DNA of 32,216 nt from UBA1306 sp964396415 (GTDB lineage Bacteria > Spirochaetota > Spirochaetia > Treponematales > Rectinemataceae), in assembly GCA_964396415.1 (NCBI GenBank), contig CAYNFM010000044.1:1-32216 (forward strand), in the 5' to 3' direction. Positions 29,859 through 32,216 of the stretch are shown piece by piece. The position numbers were made by a program, and so were the translations under genes. Position 1 is the first letter of the stretch; each line of letters begins with the position of its first letter. The notes below the pieces were generated by a model. The model was not told where the DNA came from and did no database searches. It was given only the letters and a program-made list of their open reading frames with translations.

Positions 29859-31535
29859 CTACAGGTCGCGGCGGACGAGCCGGTATAGCTGCTCTCGGCT
29901 TATGCGGGTCCAGATCGGGCGACCGTGGGGGCAGCGCGGTTCCGGCAGCTCAAGGGCACGCGAGATGAGCTCCTCCGCAGCCGCGTCGTCGAGGCTGTCG
30001 CCATCCTTAATCGCGGCACGGCAGGCGGCGAGAGCGAAGGCCGCCCGCCTCGGGTCTCCCGACCCGCGAGCGAGTTCCCGTACCGCCTCCGCTGCCGCGC
30101 CGGAAAGCTCCGGGGGAGCCGCCGTAACCAGCCAGGAGCTTCCATTCCTATTCAAGCTAAAGCCTGCCTCGACTAGACCGGCGACCGCGTCCGAGATTCC
30201 TGCGTCCTCGGCCTCGTCGACGGGATCTATCGACTCAGGGACCAGAAGCCGTTGCGACTCGGGCGGTCGAGCGACGAAGGCGTCGAAAAGCATGCGCTCG
30301 TGGGCGGCGTGCTGGTCGAGAAACCATAAGGCTCCCGCGCGCTCGAATACGAGGAAGGGCCCCAGGGCCGTACCGAGATAGCGGAAGTCCCGCCGCGGGA
30401 GCGACGAAGGGAGGGAGGTCGATCTTCCCGCCTGCGCACGTTCCCTCACGACATCATAGTCGTCCCAGCTCGGCTTCGCTTGAACGGAACGAAACTCCAG
30501 ATCGAGCTCCCGAGGGAGTTCGGGCAGGGACTGGGCAGGATCGCGGCGGACGAGCTCGCCTAAAAATGCCTGGACGCTGGAATAAATGGCCCGCCTCGGC
30601 CCTTCCGGATCCTTGAAACGCAGTTCCTTCTTGGCGGGATGTATGTTGAAATCGACGAGGGAAGGATCTATTTCCAGGAAGAGGAAAGCGAAAGGATGAA
30701 GCCCTCCGGGCAGATAGCCGGAAAAGGCGCGGTCGAGGGGCCCGAGGATGGACCAGTCCTGTACCCTCCTGCGATTGACGAAGGTCTGCATGAGGCGGCG
30801 ATCCGGACGAGAGTAGGCAGGGCCCGCGAGCACTATCTCGCCTTCGAATCCCGCCCCCCTAAGCCCGATGGAATGAAGCAGCTGACGAGGGATCTCCGTC
30901 CGAATGGCACCGAGTCTCTCGAGCCTCGACGATGGGCGCAGCACGATGGGGTCTCCCGAGCCGGACTCGAAACGAAAGGCGATGGCAGGGTGGGCGGCGG
31001 CCTTGTCCTCGAAAACTTGGCGACAGAGGGCGGCCTCGGCCTGAGGGCGCTTGAGGAAGCGACGTCTCGCGGGGAAATCCTCGAACAGGCCCGATACCGC
31101 TACGCTGGTCCCGCGCCTGCCCGCGCAGGCTTCGATTCTCGTCGAGGCGCCGGAGCGTGAAACGAGCCTATGGGCGGTAGTCGAAGCGTCGTCCTTGGTG
31201 ATGATCTCGAGCGAAGCGGCGGCCGCGATCGAGGCCAGGGCTTCTCCGCGAAAGCCGAGGCTGCGCGTCCGAAGAAGATCGTCCGCGGTCTCGATCTTCG
31301 AGGTCGCATGAGGGAGGATGGCGAGCTCAAGATCGGAGCGGTCCATCCCCGAGCCATCGTCCACGACGCCGATGCGTCCGATTCCCCCCTCGTCGATGCG
31401 TACCGAGATTTCGGCCGCGCCCGAGTCTATGGAGTTGTCGATAAGCTCCCGCAGGGCGGAGGCCGGCCTGTCGATGACCTCCCCTGCCGCGATGAGCCGC
31501 GCCGTCGAGGGATTCAAGATGTGGATGGAGCCCAT
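29859..31535 (-). CDS. mutL: DNA mismatch repair protein MutL
   Basis: The 558-residue GHKL ATPase begins with the N-terminal motifs IAAGEVIDRPASALRELIDN, VVDDGSGMDRSDLE, HATSKI and LGFRGEALASIAAA, all intact. A variable linker follows (about 340-380). The C-terminal dimerisation/endonuclease domain has DQHAAHERMLFD, ALAACRAAIKDGDSL and CPHGRP. These are the metal-binding motifs of MutL homologues that nick DNA (as in species without MutH); in DQHA-x2-E-x4-E the last Glu is Asp. The gene starts at ATG 31535 and follows the MBL gene by 58 nt in the same direction. No mutS is in the window. Confidence 0.95.
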   Translation of the reverse strand: MGSIHILNPSTARLIAAGEVIDRPASALRELIDNSIDSGAAEISVRIDEGGIGRIGVVDDGSGMDRSDLELAILPHATSKIETADDLLRTRSLGFRGEALASIAAAASLEIITKDDASTTAHRLVSRSGASTRIEACAGRRGTSVAVSGLFEDFPARRRFLKRPQAEAALCRQVFEDKAAAHPAIAFRFESGSGDPIVLRPSSRLERLGAIRTEIPRQLLHSIGLRGAGFEGEIVLAGPAYSRPDRRLMQTFVNRRRVQDWSILGPLDRAFSGYLPGGLHPFAFLFLEIDPSLVDFNIHPAKKELRFKDPEGPRRAIYSSVQAFLGELVRRDPAQSLPELPRELDLEFRSVQAKPSWDDYDVVRERAQAGRSTSLPSSLPRRDFRYLGTALGPFLVFERAGALWFLDQHAAHERMLFDAFVARPPESQRLLVPESIDPVDEAEDAGISDAVAGLVEAGFSLNRNGSSWLVTAAPPELSGAAAEAVRELARGSGDPRRAAFALAACRAAIKDGDSLDDAAAEELISRALELPEPRCPHGRPIWTRISREQLYRLVRRDL

Positions 31536-31593
31536 GACGAGAATGTACTATCCCGAGGCTCGTTCGCGTAAGTCGCCGCCGCGAACCGGAGAG

Positions 31594-32199
31594 TCAGACG
31601 AAGAAATCGTAGCGGGAGGTTATCCTCTCCGCGTACCCGGGTTCGAGCCCCACATTGAATCGCCGCTCCGTCCCGACCGTCGAGGGAGGGCCGTGGCCGG
31701 GGAGGATGATGAAATCATCGGCCTGGTCGAGAATCTTGGATCGGAGGCGATCGGCGAGGGTTATCGCGTTGTAGCTGCTCAGTGTCTTGCCGATCAGGCC
31801 GGCATGAAGAGCGTCCCCCGTAAAGAGGATCCCGTCGAGACGGAAGACCAGGGAATCCGGCGAATGGCCTGGTACCGAGAATACGTCCATGGAGTATCCG
31901 CAAACCGATACGGTTTCGCCGTCGCGCAAGGCCCTACAGGCGAAGCCTGCCACCGAGGCGTTCGCGGCGTAGACCTGGGCGTCGTATATCTTGAGGAGGG
32001 TCTTGAGGCCCCGCACGTGGTGCGGATGGTTATGCGTCACGAAGACGGCCTTGAGGGCGTAGCCGTTCTTCTCAATGTGACCGAGGAGGGACTCGTCCAT
32101 CTCCGAGGGATCGACTATGAAAGCTTCCTTGTTATCGTCGTTACCGACTAGGTAGACGTTAGAGAAGCCGTAGAGCGAGTAGTGGTGGTAGATCTTCAT
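31594..32199 (-). CDS. MBL-fold (beta-lactamase-like) hydrolase with altered HxHxDH motif
   Basis: The 201-residue glyoxalase II-like protein has an N-terminal YGFSNVYLVG and IVDPS (Asp30), the first metal motif THNHPHHVRG, PGHSPDSL, LFTGDAL and LPGHGPPSTVGTE. The usual motif is HxHxDH; here H56-x-H58-x-H60-H61, so the Asp that binds the second metal and helps activate water is His. The other ligands (second His, bridging Asp in FTGDAL, final His in GHG) are kept. It could be mononuclear, use another metal, or be a variant specificity. The start is ATG 32199 with no strong SD; the gene upstream lies outside the window. Confidence 0.85.
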   Translation of the reverse strand: MKIYHHYSLYGFSNVYLVGNDDNKEAFIVDPSEMDESLLGHIEKNGYALKAVFVTHNHPHHVRGLKTLLKIYDAQVYAANASVAGFACRALRDGETVSVCGYSMDVFSVPGHSPDSLVFRLDGILFTGDALHAGLIGKTLSSYNAITLADRLRSKILDQADDFIILPGHGPPSTVGTERRFNVGLEPGYAERITSRYDFFV

Positions 32200-32216
32200 A
32201 GGTAGAGGTGCTCCAG

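Overview
The window looks like chromosomal core DNA of a high-GC spirochaete of the treponeme/Spirochaetales type. The evidence is indirect. It includes an AtoC/NtrC-type response regulator and cytosolic kinase downstream of cvpA and murG, a Rho with a long charged N-terminal extension, an rpsT-HU pair near rho-rpmE, many TPR proteins, and small proteins I know mainly from spirochaetes. Coding density is high. There is no tRNA, rRNA, CRISPR array, prophage or intact IS. The only mobile-element trace is a 5'-truncated transposase piece at the left edge.

Layout. (1) 1-7.3 kb, minus strand: pgi, murG, cvpA, a DNA polymerase III delta'-type ATPase, a PAS histidine kinase and a sigma-54-dependent response regulator, tightly packed with ATGA overlaps and a good pgi promoter. 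(2) 7.4-12 kb: a small membrane protein (plus) whose 3' end overlaps a RecQ-like helicase gene, then on the minus strand recQ-like, radical SAM/SPASM, SDR and nth. (3) 12-17.7 kb, plus strand: a secreted small protein, an NrnA-type DHH phosphoesterase, a sigma-70-like regulator behind an apparent sigma-54 promoter, rdgB, an XRE-cupin regulator and an acyl-CoA synthetase, ending in a strong terminator. (4) 17.7-22.8 kb, minus strand: rpmE, rho, the C-terminal CinA/PncC amidohydrolase, bactofilin, a stand-alone cyclase-tail module, a response regulator without a DNA-binding domain, HU and rpsT. (5) 22.8-32.2 kb: plsC (plus); a zinc-ribbon protein (minus); a minus-strand operon of a TPR/Mrr-like fusion, a metallophosphoesterase and a ParB-like protein; two plus-strand TPR proteins; then mutL and an MBL-fold hydrolase (minus).

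The most interesting point is at 13.5-14.6 kb. A near-consensus -24/-12 element (GGCACG, 4 nt, TTGCA) lies 26 nt before a perfectly spaced SD and the gene of a divergent sigma-70-like protein. A perfect 7-bp-arm palindrome lies about 186 nt upstream of the predicted start, at enhancer distance, and shares half-sites with an inverted repeat on the promoter. The window also encodes an AAA+ sigma-54 activator with an intact GAFTGA loop. Together these suggest, without proving, a kinase - activator - sigma-54 - sigma-70-like factor cascade. Other points worth checking are a response regulator with a possible degenerate histidine-kinase dimerisation helix, a free-standing cyclase tail, a rho leader with a strong promoter and a small ORF, and altered metal motifs in Nth and the MBL protein.
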